Below, piece after piece: positions 1 through 6,802 of a stretch of 9,756 nt of DNA. The DNA is from Candidatus Bipolaricaulota bacterium. Lineage in GTDB: Bacteria; Bipolaricaulota; Bipolaricaulia; RBG-16-55-9; DRXL01. The DNA lies in contig JAILZC010000015.1 of assembly GCA_023512665.1 (NCBI GenBank), positions 1-9,756 of the forward strand. The letters are read 5' to 3'. The notes under the pieces were generated by a model. The model was given only the letters and a program-made list of their open reading frames with translations. It was not told the origin of the DNA and made no database searches. The translations under genes and the position numbers were made by a program. Numbering within the stretch: the stretch's first letter is position 1; the number at the start of each line of letters is the position of its first letter.

Positions 1-2073
1 CCCGTACTGGTGCTGGATCATGCACGCCGAGCAGGGGGTCATGAGCTTCTGGGCTCCCGTCGCCTTGAGGCGCTCAAGCTCTCCCTCGAGAATCTTGAGC
101 GAGATGCGATGATGGACCGTGCTGTACGTCCCCGCGCCCCCGCAACAGTGATCAGATTTTTCGAGCTCTCTGAGCTCAAGCCCTGGAATCTTTCTCAGTA
201 GCTCCAAAGGTTTTTCGCCCAACTTCTGCGTGCGCGCCAGGTGACAGGGCGCATGGTACGTGACGCTCTCCGAGAGCGATTGGAAGGGCTTAAGTTCGAT
301 CTGCGATAAGAATTCGCTCAGCTCGCGAATTCTTTGGGAGAGCCGCGCGGCGCGCTGGGCGTAAGCAGGGTCATCTCGCAAGAGCTTAGGATAATTCTTT
401 AAAAACCCTGAGCACGTCGCTTCATCGGAGATAATGACGTCTGCGTCAAGCTTCTCGAAGATCTCAATGTTGAGCTTCGCTAAACGCTTTGCGGCAGGCT
501 CGTCTCCGTAGTAGAACGCGGGAGCACCGCAACAGATATGCTCGTGAGCGCAGCGCACGGCGCAGCCGTTGTGCTGTAAGATTCTTATCGTCGCTGCCCC
601 GGCGTCGGGATAGAGCATGTCCATCCCACAGCCGAGAAAGTATCCGACGCTGTAGTGAGGAGCTTGAGGGTTTTGCTCAAGCAGTCCTGCAAGGCGCTCG
701 TGCAGAAATCTTTGAGCAAACTGATGACCTTTGAGAATCTCGATCCCGTGAGCAAAATCTTCGTCGGTGCGGGTGAGCAGACTATAGGCGATTTTGGGCA
801 GCCCGACCCTAGTGCCCAGCTGCCAGGCTCGCACGGCCTTCGCTAAACGCTTTCTGTTTGGCAAAAGCTTTCTATACGCAAAGCTCTTGAGGCGATCCGT
901 CCGGGTGCGCCCAAGCGTCTCGTTGGCGTGGCTGAGAAGTTGCGCGTTGCGCCAGGGCAGATCTATCTGCACAGGACACTCTTGAGCGCACAGCCCGCAG
1001 GTCATGCAGAGCGACGCGAGCTCGCGCGCGCGCGGGAGATCGCCCTGGCCGTTATGGTCTACAAATGCCGTCCAGATCGCTCCGATCACGCCCATATACG
1101 TCTGTCCGGCGTAGACATGGCCCCCAACCGCTCGAAACGCGGGGCAGATGTTCATACACGAGCCGCAGCGAATGCAGTACAAAGCTTCGCGGAAGCGCCG
1201 GTCGGCGCGCATCCGACTCCGTCCGTTGTCTACCAAGATAACGTGCACTTCACGATCTGGGGTCGGCGTCACCAGTGAGACATAGCTGGTGAGCTTCTGC
1301 GCGGTGGCACTGCGCGGGAGTAACTTTAAGAGTGTCAGGGCGTCGGCGAGCGTCGGCACGATCTTCTCAATGCCCGTGATGATGACGTGAATCTTCGGGA
1401 GCGCCATAGTGAGTCGGTCGTTGCCCTCGTTGGTGATGACGAGAAAAGTTCCCGTCTGGGCGACGGCAAAGTTCGCCCCGGTGATCCCGATATCGGCTTC
1501 CAGATAGCTTTTTCTGAGTGAGGCCCGCGCGATCTTTGTCAGCTCATACGGATCGTCGGTGTAGGGGACACCGAGCTTTTCTGAAAAAAGTCTTCCGATG
1601 GCTTCGCGGGGCTTATGGATCGCCGGCCCGGTGATGTGAAACGGGCGCTCGCCCGCAAGCTGAATGATGCGCTCGCCCAAGTCCGTCTCGATCACTTCGA
1701 CCCCAGCAGACTCTAAGTGTCTGTTCAGCTCAATCTCTTCGGTGACCATAGATTTGGACTTGACGGCTCTTTTGAGCCCGCGCTCGCGCACGAGCTTCAG
1801 CAGGTACTCATCGGCTTGGCGAGCATTCTGGGCGAGATAGAAGTGTCCGCCGTGGCGGGTGACGCTCGCTTTGAGCTGTTCGATCAGCTCATCGAGGTGC
1901 TCGATAGAAGATTCTTTGATCTGGCGTGCCGCGCGCCGCAGGGCCTCTCGGTCTGGAATATCCGCAAACGCCCACGTCCGCGAGAGATCGAAATAGAGAC
2001 TCGCCCGGCTGAGGGCGGTGTGCATGGCTTCGTCTTGGAGACTACGTGCGATCTGCTTACGGAAATCACTCAT
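1..2073 (-). CDS. LutB/LutA-type fused LUD-domain iron-sulfur oxidoreductase, C-terminus cut by the window edge
   Basis: An open frame of 691 codons with no stop runs from ATG 2073 off the left edge. Seen: an N-terminal LUD domain (about residues 60-285, with the LutB-like stretch KSKSMVTEEIELN at 106-118); two ferredoxin-type 4Fe-4S motifs at C300/C303/C306-C310P and C356/C359/C362-C366P; a helical linker; then two CCG domains of the LutA/GlpC/HdrB kind, with C482, C514-C515-G and C554, and with C610, C643-C644-G-G and C681xxC684. Known: LutA, LutB and LutC act together in L-lactate oxidation to pyruvate, and LutA and LutB are normally separate proteins; related proteins pass electrons from 2-hydroxyacids. 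Inference: this is a cytoplasmic one-chain electron-transfer subunit. The substrate is not shown, and a LutC partner, if present, lies outside. ATG 2073 was chosen because the ATG at 2095 is out of frame and soon stops. Only a few tens of residues are probably missing. Confidence 0.9.
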   Translation of the reverse strand, partial: MSDFRKQIARSLQDEAMHTALSRASLYFDLSRTWAFADIPDREALRRAARQIKESSIEHLDELIEQLKASVTRHGGHFYLAQNARQADEYLLKLVRERGLKRAVKSKSMVTEEIELNRHLESAGVEVIETDLGERIIQLAGERPFHITGPAIHKPREAIGRLFSEKLGVPYTDDPYELTKIARASLRKSYLEADIGITGANFAVAQTGTFLVITNEGNDRLTMALPKIHVIITGIEKIVPTLADALTLLKLLPRSATAQKLTSYVSLVTPTPDREVHVILVDNGRSRMRADRRFREALYCIRCGSCMNICPAFRAVGGHVYAGQTYMGVIGAIWTAFVDHNGQGDLPRARELASLCMTCGLCAQECPVQIDLPWRNAQLLSHANETLGRTRTDRLKSFAYRKLLPNRKRLAKAVRAWQLGTRVGLPKIAYSLLTRTDEDFAHGIEILKGHQFAQRFLHERLAGLLEQNPQAPHYSVGYFLGCGMDMLYPDAGAATIRILQHNGCAVRCAHEHICCGAPAFYYGDEPAAKRLAKLNIEIFEKLDADVIISDEATCSGFLKNYPKLLRDDPAYAQRAARLSQRIRELSEFLSQIELKPFQSLSESVTYHAPCHLARTQKLGEKPLELLRKIPGLELRELEKSDHCCGGAGTYSTVHHRISLKILEGELERLKATGAQKLMTPCSACMIQHQYG

Positions 2074-2090
2074 CGCTCTTCACCGACAAG

Positions 2091-2120
2091 ATCATAGCCG
2101 ATCCGGCTTGAAAAAAGCAA
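2091..2120 (-). promoter_or_regulatory. Predicted sigma70 promoter of the LUD iron-sulfur gene
   Basis: On the minus strand TTGCTT (2120-2115) is followed after 18 bp by TATGAT (2096-2091), a five-of-six match to the -10 consensus. The spacer holds a small palindrome, AGCCGGATCGGCT. The predicted start near 2084 leaves an 11-nt leader (GGTGAAGAGCG) before ATG 2073, so the gene can be transcribed separately from lemA, which ends at 2128. The -35 box is weak. Confidence 0.45.
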
Positions 2121-2127
2121 AGAGACC

Positions 2128-2673
2128 CTAGAGTTTCACCTCGGGCGTCGTGCGCTCTATGGCGCTCTCGATCTCGAAGAACTCGCGCTTCTCGAAGCCG
2201 AACCATTGTGCGAGCACGTTCGTGGGCACCGACTCTAGAAGATTATTGAGGTCGCGGACGTTAGCGTTGTAGAAGCGTCGCGCTGCTTGGATGCGGTCTT
2301 CGGTGTTAATGAGTTCTTTCTGAAGCTGCAGAAAGTGTTCATCGGCCTTGAGGTGCGGATAGTTTTCTGCAATGGCTAAGAGCTCGCGGAGCGCGCCCAC
2401 GAAGATATTTTCGTCACGCGCTTGCGAAGCTGGCGATCCCGTCGAAGCTATAGCGCGGCTGCGCGCCTCGATCACGCGGTTGAGGGTCTCTCGCTCGTAG
2501 GCCGCGTATCCCTTGACTGTCTCCACCAAGGCGGGGATGAGGTCATACCGTCGTTTGAGTTCGGTGTCTATACCGGCCCAGGCTTCATCGCAGGCGTTAC
2601 GGGCGCGCACGAGCCTGTTGTACAGAAAGAGTCCCCAGACGAAGATCACGAACAAAAGTACTAAGAGCTCCAT
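2128..2673 (-). CDS. lemA: LemA family protein
   Basis: 181 residues, normal for LemA. An N-terminal membrane helix (about 3-18) is followed by the family signature: LYNRLVRARNACDEAW, then LKRRYDLIPALVETVKGYA at 39-57. Farther on come ENYPHLKADEHFLQLQ, TEDRIQAARRFYN and a C-terminal GFEKREFFE block. Known: LemA proteins are anchored helical-bundle proteins of unclear function, often beside membrane-protein genes; the name comes from a Listeria antigen. ATG 2673 has a strong ribosome site (GAGGAGGG) six bases upstream. The start overlaps the end of the upstream DUF3137-like gene by 13 bp, so the two are probably translationally coupled and may act together at the membrane. No biochemical role can be inferred. 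Confidence 0.95.
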   Translation of the reverse strand: MELLVLLFVIFVWGLFLYNRLVRARNACDEAWAGIDTELKRRYDLIPALVETVKGYAAYERETLNRVIEARSRAIASTGSPASQARDENIFVGALRELLAIAENYPHLKADEHFLQLQKELINTEDRIQAARRFYNANVRDLNNLLESVPTNVLAQWFGFEKREFFEIESAIERTTPEVKL

Positions 2674-3350
2674 CTGCCCTCCTCGTGAGCTTGAGCGCGT
2701 CTCACATACTCCGGTAGGCGATCGAGGAGTCCTTGCAAGACCTTTGCGGCAGCCTCGAACTCCTGGGGGGTAAACAGCTCGTCTCGATAGGCGATCACGT
2801 GCTGGCGGTCAAAGGCTATGCAAAACGTCGGCGACGCTAGGAGAAACTCCATCGTGCGTTGGTGGATCACATCGTAGGCCCAGCGCTTGTCCGGGGATTT
2901 TACATAGAAGCGTCGGCTGAACTCAGTGGATTCAAAATCAATGTCGTCAAAACCCAAGAATTCGGTGATCTTGTCTAAGACGCCCTCGGGGCGGATGAAG
3001 AGCGGTTTTAAAGGGACGGAGCTGTGGAGGATGACCGCAGAAAAGTGATGGTGATGGGTGCGTCGTCCGTGCTTGGTGTACGAATACGTCTCATAGTGAT
3101 AATCGAACCCCAGAAAGCCGTATCCATGCCACGAGCCGCTGATACGATTGTAGGCGTAGCGGCCTGCGCCACGCTGAAGGCAGTGAAAGTTCGGGAACTG
3201 CCCGTCGAGGCCATATTCCCGTGAGGGATCGAAGTGCAGGGCGTGACTAACAGCCCAAGCATCTAACTCTTTGCGGCGCTTGCTCACAACGTAATGCTCC
3301 CACAGGAGATACGCCACCACAGCAGCAACGGCAAGAAGAATGAGCTCCAT
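2661..3350 (-). CDS. DUF3137-like membrane-anchored protein, partner of LemA
   Basis: 229 residues from ATG 3350. Seen: one N-terminal membrane helix (about 2-19), a basic boundary (SKRRKE at 23-28), and a soluble domain rich in aromatic residues with GYGFLGFDYHYETYSYT at 76-92, a run of four histidines at 99-102, and PLKPLFIRPEG at 113-123. The FDYHYET element and position beside lemA recall DUF3137-type proteins that accompany LemA; this is a resemblance call. A TTG at 3380 in the same frame would add ten residues, but the predicted promoter (-35 at 3399-3394, -10 at 3375-3370) starts transcription near 3363, downstream of that TTG, so ATG 3350 is preferred. No clear ribosome site precedes it. 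The gene overlaps lemA by 13 bp. Function unknown; the histidine cluster could bind metal but need not. Confidence 0.75.
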   Translation of the reverse strand: MELILLAVAAVVAYLLWEHYVVSKRRKELDAWAVSHALHFDPSREYGLDGQFPNFHCLQRGAGRYAYNRISGSWHGYGFLGFDYHYETYSYTKHGRRTHHHHFSAVILHSSVPLKPLFIRPEGVLDKITEFLGFDDIDFESTEFSRRFYVKSPDKRWAYDVIHQRTMEFLLASPTFCIAFDRQHVIAYRDELFTPQEFEAAAKVLQGLLDRLPEYVRRAQAHEEGRWSS

Positions 3351-3369
3351 AGGTACTTCGCCGAATGCT

Positions 3370-3399
3370 ATTGTGAACAACAGAGAGAGCCGTTGTCAA
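3370..3399 (-). promoter_or_regulatory. Predicted promoter of the DUF3137-like/lemA operon
   Basis: Minus strand: a perfect TTGACA at 3399-3394, an 18-bp spacer, and CACAAT at 3375-3370 (four of six matches). The predicted start is near 3363, giving a leader of about 13 nt to ATG 3350. The -35 lies in the left arm of the palindrome at 3393-3410. Confidence 0.5.
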
Positions 3400-3410
3400 A
3401 TGATTGACAA
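3393..3410. repeat. Perfect palindrome carrying two divergent -35 boxes
   Basis: TTGTCAA, a 4-base gap (ATGA), then TTGACAA: a perfect 7-bp inverted repeat. Each arm reads TTGACA outward, so it holds the -35 hexamers of both divergent promoters. Polymerases could not occupy both sides at once, and the symmetry would also suit a dimeric regulator. Either way it couples the lemA operon to the glycosyltransferase operon. Confidence 0.75.
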
Positions 3411-3432
3411 GACGGGGTGTATGTGATAGCTT
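3404..3432 (+). promoter_or_regulatory. Predicted promoter of the glycosyltransferase-plsY operon
   Basis: A perfect TTGACA (3404-3409), a 17-bp spacer and a weak -10, TAGCTT (3427-3432). A better-looking TATAAC at 3432 is too far (22 bp). The predicted start is near 3439, 14 nt before ATG 3453. Confidence 0.4.
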
Positions 3433-3452
3433 ATAACCGCAGTGCTCATGTC

Positions 3453-4610
3453 ATGCGATACTTCTGGGTTGAGCATCAGTATAGTGTTGCCGTTTTTTTA
3501 GGATGTCTCCTGCTCATCGCACTAACGAATCTATGGGTGTTGCGGAAGCGTCTACGATCGTATCCAGCGCCTCAAGATGGCCCCAGAGTCTCGGTCTTGC
3601 TGCCAGCCCGCAATGAGCAAAAGAATATCGTCGCGTGTGTTGGCTCGTTGCTTGCTCAGGAGTACTCAAATTTTGAAGTGATCGTTCTCGATGACCAATC
3701 GAATGATAAGACTGTAAGCGTATTGCGCGAGCGCTTTGGGGGGCATCCTCGCCTCACCATTCTGCATGGAACGCCTCCACCCCCAGGGTGGATCGGGAAG
3801 AGTTGGGCTTGCCATCAGCTTGTGCACCATGCTTCTGTGGAGCTCCTGCTCTTCACTGATGCCGACACGCGCCACCACCCAAGAACGGTAGCCTATGCCG
3901 TCGGGGCACTTACAGAAGAAAACTTGGATTTTCTCAGTGTGTTCGTTCACGAGGAAGTGCTCTCGTGGAGCGAGCGTCTGGTCATTCCCGTGCTCCCTTG
4001 GAGTATTCTCTCTTTTCTGCCCCTCGTGGTGGCGTATTATACGCCGTGGGCAGCTTTCTCTGCAGCGAATGGGCAGTTCTTGCTCTTTCGGCGCAGCGCT
4101 TACGAAGCGATCGGAGGCCATGAAGCAGTCCGTCACAGTGCTGTAGAGGATCTGGCGCTCGTGCGGCGCGTGAAGTCTTCTGGCCTGCGCTGGCGGCTTC
4201 TGGACGGGAGCGATCTCGTGCGATGCCGCATGTATGAAAACTATGAGCAACTCTACGAAGGGCTGACGAAGAACCTCTTGGCGGCTTTTGATTATCGTGT
4301 TGGGTGGTTTATTCTCATATGGTTGTGGATTGGGGTGTTCACGTTCGAGCCCTTGATTGTTCTCTTGGGGCATCTCCTAGGGCTGGGCTGGGGAGAGATC
4401 CGGCCGGCCCTCTGGTCAGTCGCTCTCTCGCTGGGACTGTGGGGAGTTGCTTACAGACGGTTTGGATACCCTGTGCGCTGGGCGCTCTTCTATCCCGTTA
4501 GCGTAGCCCTGATGGTGTGGCTCGCATGGGGATCGTTGATGAGAACTCTTCGTGGGCGAGCAGTATGGAAAGCGCGCGCGCTCCCTCGAGTGCGCTGGCG
4601 GTGGTGGTGA
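3453..4610 (+). CDS. Membrane glycosyltransferase, GT2 family (CrtQ/HpnB-like)
   Basis: 385 residues from ATG 3453. Seen: an N-terminal membrane helix (about 11-30); a GT-A domain with SVLLPARNEQKNI (47-59), nucleotide-sugar aspartates in VLDDQSNDKT (78-87), PGWIGKSWAC (111-120), the metal-binding DADT (136-139), FRRSAYEAIGGH (212-223) and the likely catalytic acid in VEDLALVRRV (231-240); then about three C-terminal membrane helices (284-363) and a basic end with GRAVWKAR. Known: this layout and the GW-GK-WAC motif occur in carotenoid glycosyltransferases such as CrtQ and in HpnB-like enzymes. Inference: it glycosylates a membrane lipid (carotenoid, hopanoid or glycerolipid); which one cannot be told. 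A GTG at 3417 is in frame but upstream of the predicted transcription start. plsY begins one base after the stop, suggesting a shared lipid pathway. Confidence 0.85.
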   Translation: MRYFWVEHQYSVAVFLGCLLLIALTNLWVLRKRLRSYPAPQDGPRVSVLLPARNEQKNIVACVGSLLAQEYSNFEVIVLDDQSNDKTVSVLRERFGGHPRLTILHGTPPPPGWIGKSWACHQLVHHASVELLLFTDADTRHHPRTVAYAVGALTEENLDFLSVFVHEEVLSWSERLVIPVLPWSILSFLPLVVAYYTPWAAFSAANGQFLLFRRSAYEAIGGHEAVRHSAVEDLALVRRVKSSGLRWRLLDGSDLVRCRMYENYEQLYEGLTKNLLAAFDYRVGWFILIWLWIGVFTFEPLIVLLGHLLGLGWGEIRPALWSVALSLGLWGVAYRRFGYPVRWALFYPVSVALMVWLAWGSLMRTLRGRAVWKARALPRVRWRWW

Positions 4611-4611
4611 T

Positions 4612-5214
4612 ATGGAGATTTTTTTATGGACGCTCCTGGCTTTTGCTTCGGGCTCGTTGATGTTTTCGTACTGGATCGGCCTGGCGGTGTTGAGACGAGA
4701 CATTCGCACGGTAGGGGATAGCAACCCCGGCGCGAGCAATCTCGTGCGTGCGGGGGGCAAGGGGTGGGGCCTTGTCGGGCTATTTTTGGACTATGCCAAA
4801 GGGATTGCGCCGGTGCTGGCAGCGCGCTCTGTCGGGGGCATAGAAGGGGCAGCGTTGATGCCCGTAGCCCTGGCTCCCGTGCTGGGCCATGCGTTCTCGC
4901 CGTGGCTGCGTGGGCGCGGGGGCAAGGCTGTCGCCGTGACGTTTGGCGTGTGGACGGGGGTCAGCCTGTGGGAGGGCCCCGTGGTGCTTGGGGCGTTGCT
5001 GTCGTTCTGGTACGCGCTCAGTGCGCGTGATGGCTGGACGGTCTTCGTCTCGACGCTCTGCTTTGTGGTGTATCTTGCGCTGCGCGAGGTCGAGGGCTGG
5101 CTAGGGATCGGGCTGGGTTGCTGGGCCGTTCTGGCTGTGAAGCATTATAACGAACTGCGTCAGGGGTGGGCCTGGCGCCCTTGGGTGCGGAGCTTGTATA
5201 ATAGCAACAGATAG
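4612..5214 (+). CDS. plsY: Acyl-phosphate:glycerol-3-phosphate acyltransferase PlsY
   Basis: 200 residues, the usual PlsY length, with about five membrane helices. Known reaction: PlsY moves an acyl group from acyl-phosphate to the 1-position of glycerol 3-phosphate, making lysophosphatidic acid, the first step of phospholipid synthesis in most bacteria. Seen: the three family loops, GSLMFSYWIG (14-23, where the common GSIP has lost its proline), GDSNPGASNLVRAGGK (35-50, matching the glycerol-phosphate loop GSGNxGATNxxR) and GHAFSPWLRGRGGKAVAV (92-109), plus a C-terminal KHYNEL (177-182) like the usual KHxxNI. ATG 4612 follows the glycosyltransferase stop (4608-4610) by one base and is preceded by GGTGGTGGT, so translation is likely coupled. 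An earlier in-frame ATG at 4552 would add 20 unrelated residues inside the upstream gene and is rejected. Confidence 0.95.
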   Translation: MEIFLWTLLAFASGSLMFSYWIGLAVLRRDIRTVGDSNPGASNLVRAGGKGWGLVGLFLDYAKGIAPVLAARSVGGIEGAALMPVALAPVLGHAFSPWLRGRGGKAVAVTFGVWTGVSLWEGPVVLGALLSFWYALSARDGWTVFVSTLCFVVYLALREVEGWLGIGLGCWAVLAVKHYNELRQGWAWRPWVRSLYNSNR

Positions 5215-5219
5215 GAGGG
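5197..5219 (+). promoter_or_regulatory. Possible -10 box and strong ribosome site before the secreted calcium-loop protein
   Basis: A perfect TATAAT (5197-5202) sits in the last codons of plsY and is followed by AGGAGGG (5213-5219), which overlaps the plsY stop codon and is five bases from ATG 5225. The -35 side is poor (TGGCGC with an 18-bp gap), so the promoter is tentative; the ribosome site is convincing. Confidence 0.4.
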
Positions 5220-5224
5220 TCGAT

Positions 5225-5974
5225 ATGCGAAGGATCTTCGCTCTCGTCTTGGGAGCTGTCTTCGTGGGTGTTTCTCTCGCGACTGTGGGAAGTTCTGATC
5301 TCTCTGGGGTATGGGCGCAGCTTGTCGTCAGCTCGCAGCTCAGCGACGTGCCCCTTGCCGGACGGGTGCGCCAGCAGACTATCTCGATCCAGCGTGTCAG
5401 CATCCAACAGAACGGCAGCGCGGTGACGATTGAAGCGCAGACGTGTGCGCTCGAATTCGACAGCGGCACCCCCGTGGTGCGGCTCAGTTTCCCTGAGAGA
5501 TTTGTGAACTCTTTGGGCCTTGATGTCAAGAAAGCTCAGTTTGATCCAAGCACAGGGGGGTTCGTACAGCCGCGCGCGACGTATCTTCGCGGGGTGCGCC
5601 TCCAAGACCCGGAGAGAGACCCCTTACCCACGGATCCTAAGGACCCGCGCGTCTTTGACCAAGATGGCGATGGTAAACCTGGCATGACGCTGCAGGCGAG
5701 CGTAGCGGGACTGTTCAACGCCGATATCTATATCATCCAACGAGATTGGAATATTCTCCGTGGGCAGCTCACGTCGAGCACGGCGCTCGATGGTCTGGTC
5801 GAGTGGGGGTCGGAACAAGTGATCCTTGGGGCAACCAATCCCATCTTTCTCAACCCCAATCCAGTGTTTCCTGATCCCAATCCGAACAATAGTTTCTTCC
5901 GCTCGACGCGAGTCAACGGCGGAACGTCATGTGAGCAGATCCGTGCGCAGCGCGACCGGCTCTTCACACGGTGA
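5225..5974 (+). CDS. Secreted protein of unknown function with a DxDxDG calcium-loop motif
   Basis: 249 residues. Seen: a signal peptide (basic MRR, hydrophobic core 4-18, likely cleavage after SLA at about 19); a mostly beta-like middle (49-90, VRQQTISIQRVSIQQNGSAV); a calcium-loop motif FDQDGDGKPGM with D145, D147 and D149, like those of EF-hand and thrombospondin-type-3 repeats; an Asn-Pro-rich stretch NPNPVFPDPNPNN (210-222); and two cysteines in the mature chain (C74, C236) that could form a disulfide. No family is recognised. DxDGDGKPG-type loops are common in exported proteins of environmental bacteria. It has a strong ribosome site and lies ten bases after plsY, so it may be read from the plsY operon or from the tentative local promoter. 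Export is the only firm inference. Confidence 0.75.
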   Translation: MRRIFALVLGAVFVGVSLATVGSSDLSGVWAQLVVSSQLSDVPLAGRVRQQTISIQRVSIQQNGSAVTIEAQTCALEFDSGTPVVRLSFPERFVNSLGLDVKKAQFDPSTGGFVQPRATYLRGVRLQDPERDPLPTDPKDPRVFDQDGDGKPGMTLQASVAGLFNADIYIIQRDWNILRGQLTSSTALDGLVEWGSEQVILGATNPIFLNPNPVFPDPNPNNSFFRSTRVNGGTSCEQIRAQRDRLFTR

Positions 5975-6003
5975 TTGGCTTCTCTGAGCGACCTTGTAGC
6001 CGT

Positions 6004-6032
6004 TATGCATAATAAGAGCATACTCTTGCATA
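6004..6032 (+). promoter_or_regulatory. Hairpin just upstream of the hydrolase ribosome binding site, with a -10-like box
   Basis: TATGC (6004-6008) and GCATA (6028-6032) flank AAGAG-CATA-CTCTT (6014-6027), giving an interrupted hairpin with a five-base bulge on the left. It ends exactly where AGGAGG (6032-6037) begins, eight bases before ATG 6046. CATAAT (6008-6013) inside it matches five of six -10 positions but lacks a good -35. No T-run follows, so it is not a standard terminator. Role unproven. Confidence 0.4.
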
Positions 6033-6045
6033 GGAGGAGATAACG

Positions 6046-6801
6046 ATGGCGCGATGGCTTCGGATGTCGTTTCTGGCCATGAGTCTGCTCGGCATTATAC
6101 TCGGGTTGACGGAGCGGGAGCTGGGGCAAGCCCAGGGAGCGACTGTGGAGATCACCAGCGGGGGCAAGACCTATCCGGCGTACTTTGTCGCCCCGACGGG
6201 GGAAGGTCGTCGTCCCACGATCATTCTCATTCACTCGATCAACGGCTTTGAGCTGGGGTATAAGACGATCAGTGATCTATTGATGGCCGAAGGCTTTGCC
6301 GTGCTTGCCCTTCAGTGGCAAGCCCACGAGCGTACCCCACCCGATGCCGTGATGGAGCAACTCCTACGAGACTCGATTGCGTATCTTCGCGGTCGAGCGG
6401 AGGTAGACCCAGAGAATATCGGGCTGACGGGCTTTTGCATCGGCGGACGCTATACGATGCTCTTCTTGCCCCTGATAAAAGAGTTCAAAGCTGGGGTTGC
6501 CTGGTACGGCTTCCCGTACTCCGGGGGCTCGCCCGTGCAGCCGCGCAAGCCCGCGGAGCTGATTGAGCAGCTCCAAGCCCCGATGCTCATCATTCACGGC
6601 ACGGCTGATCGTCCCAGCCCCATCGCCGACATCTATCGCTACGCTACGGAGCTAGACGCTGCGGGCAAGTACTTTGAACTCAAAGTCTATCAAGGGCAGC
6701 CGCACTCGTTTATGCTCCGAGGGGGACAGTTGTTGCAGACGCCGCTGACGCGAGATGCGTTCAACGAGATGGTTTCGTTCTTCAAGCGAATGCTTCAATA
6801 G
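6046..6801 (+). CDS. Exported dienelactone-hydrolase-family alpha/beta hydrolase
   Basis: 251 residues. Seen: a signal peptide (MARWLRM, hydrophobic 8-20, cleavage probably near GQAQG at 27-31), then a complete DLH fold: strand TIILIHS (58-64), the nucleophile elbow GFCIGG with Cys131, Asp188 in HGTADRPSP and His220 in QPHSF. This Cys-Asp-His triad is the one known for dienelactone hydrolase, whose classical substrate is 4-carboxymethylenebut-2-en-4-olide. The glutamate that activates the cysteine in the classical enzyme, expected in the strand-3 turn, is replaced by His-Ser (IHSINGFE, 62-69). Inference: a periplasmic or extracellular esterase or lactonase whose substrate is unknown; no aromatic-degradation genes lie nearby. 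The start has a strong AGGAGG eight bases upstream. Its stop is one base from the end of the convergent cyclase gene, with no room for a terminator. Confidence 0.88.
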   Translation: MARWLRMSFLAMSLLGIILGLTERELGQAQGATVEITSGGKTYPAYFVAPTGEGRRPTIILIHSINGFELGYKTISDLLMAEGFAVLALQWQAHERTPPDAVMEQLLRDSIAYLRGRAEVDPENIGLTGFCIGGRYTMLFLPLIKEFKAGVAWYGFPYSGGSPVQPRKPAELIEQLQAPMLIIHGTADRPSPIADIYRYATELDAAGKYFELKVYQGQPHSFMLRGGQLLQTPLTRDAFNEMVSFFKRMLQ

Positions 6802-6802
6802 C

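Noticed and set aside
1717..2097. 126-codon plus-strand frame
   Set aside because: Antisense to the LUD domain, which has clear family motifs and a 691-codon open frame.
3666..4373. 235-codon minus-strand frame
   Set aside because: Antisense to the glycosyltransferase, whose motifs are unmistakable; no ribosome site or family features.
5018..5605. 195-codon minus-strand frame
   Set aside because: Covers the plsY end and the secreted protein on the other strand; arginine/proline/serine-rich shadow of GC-rich genes.
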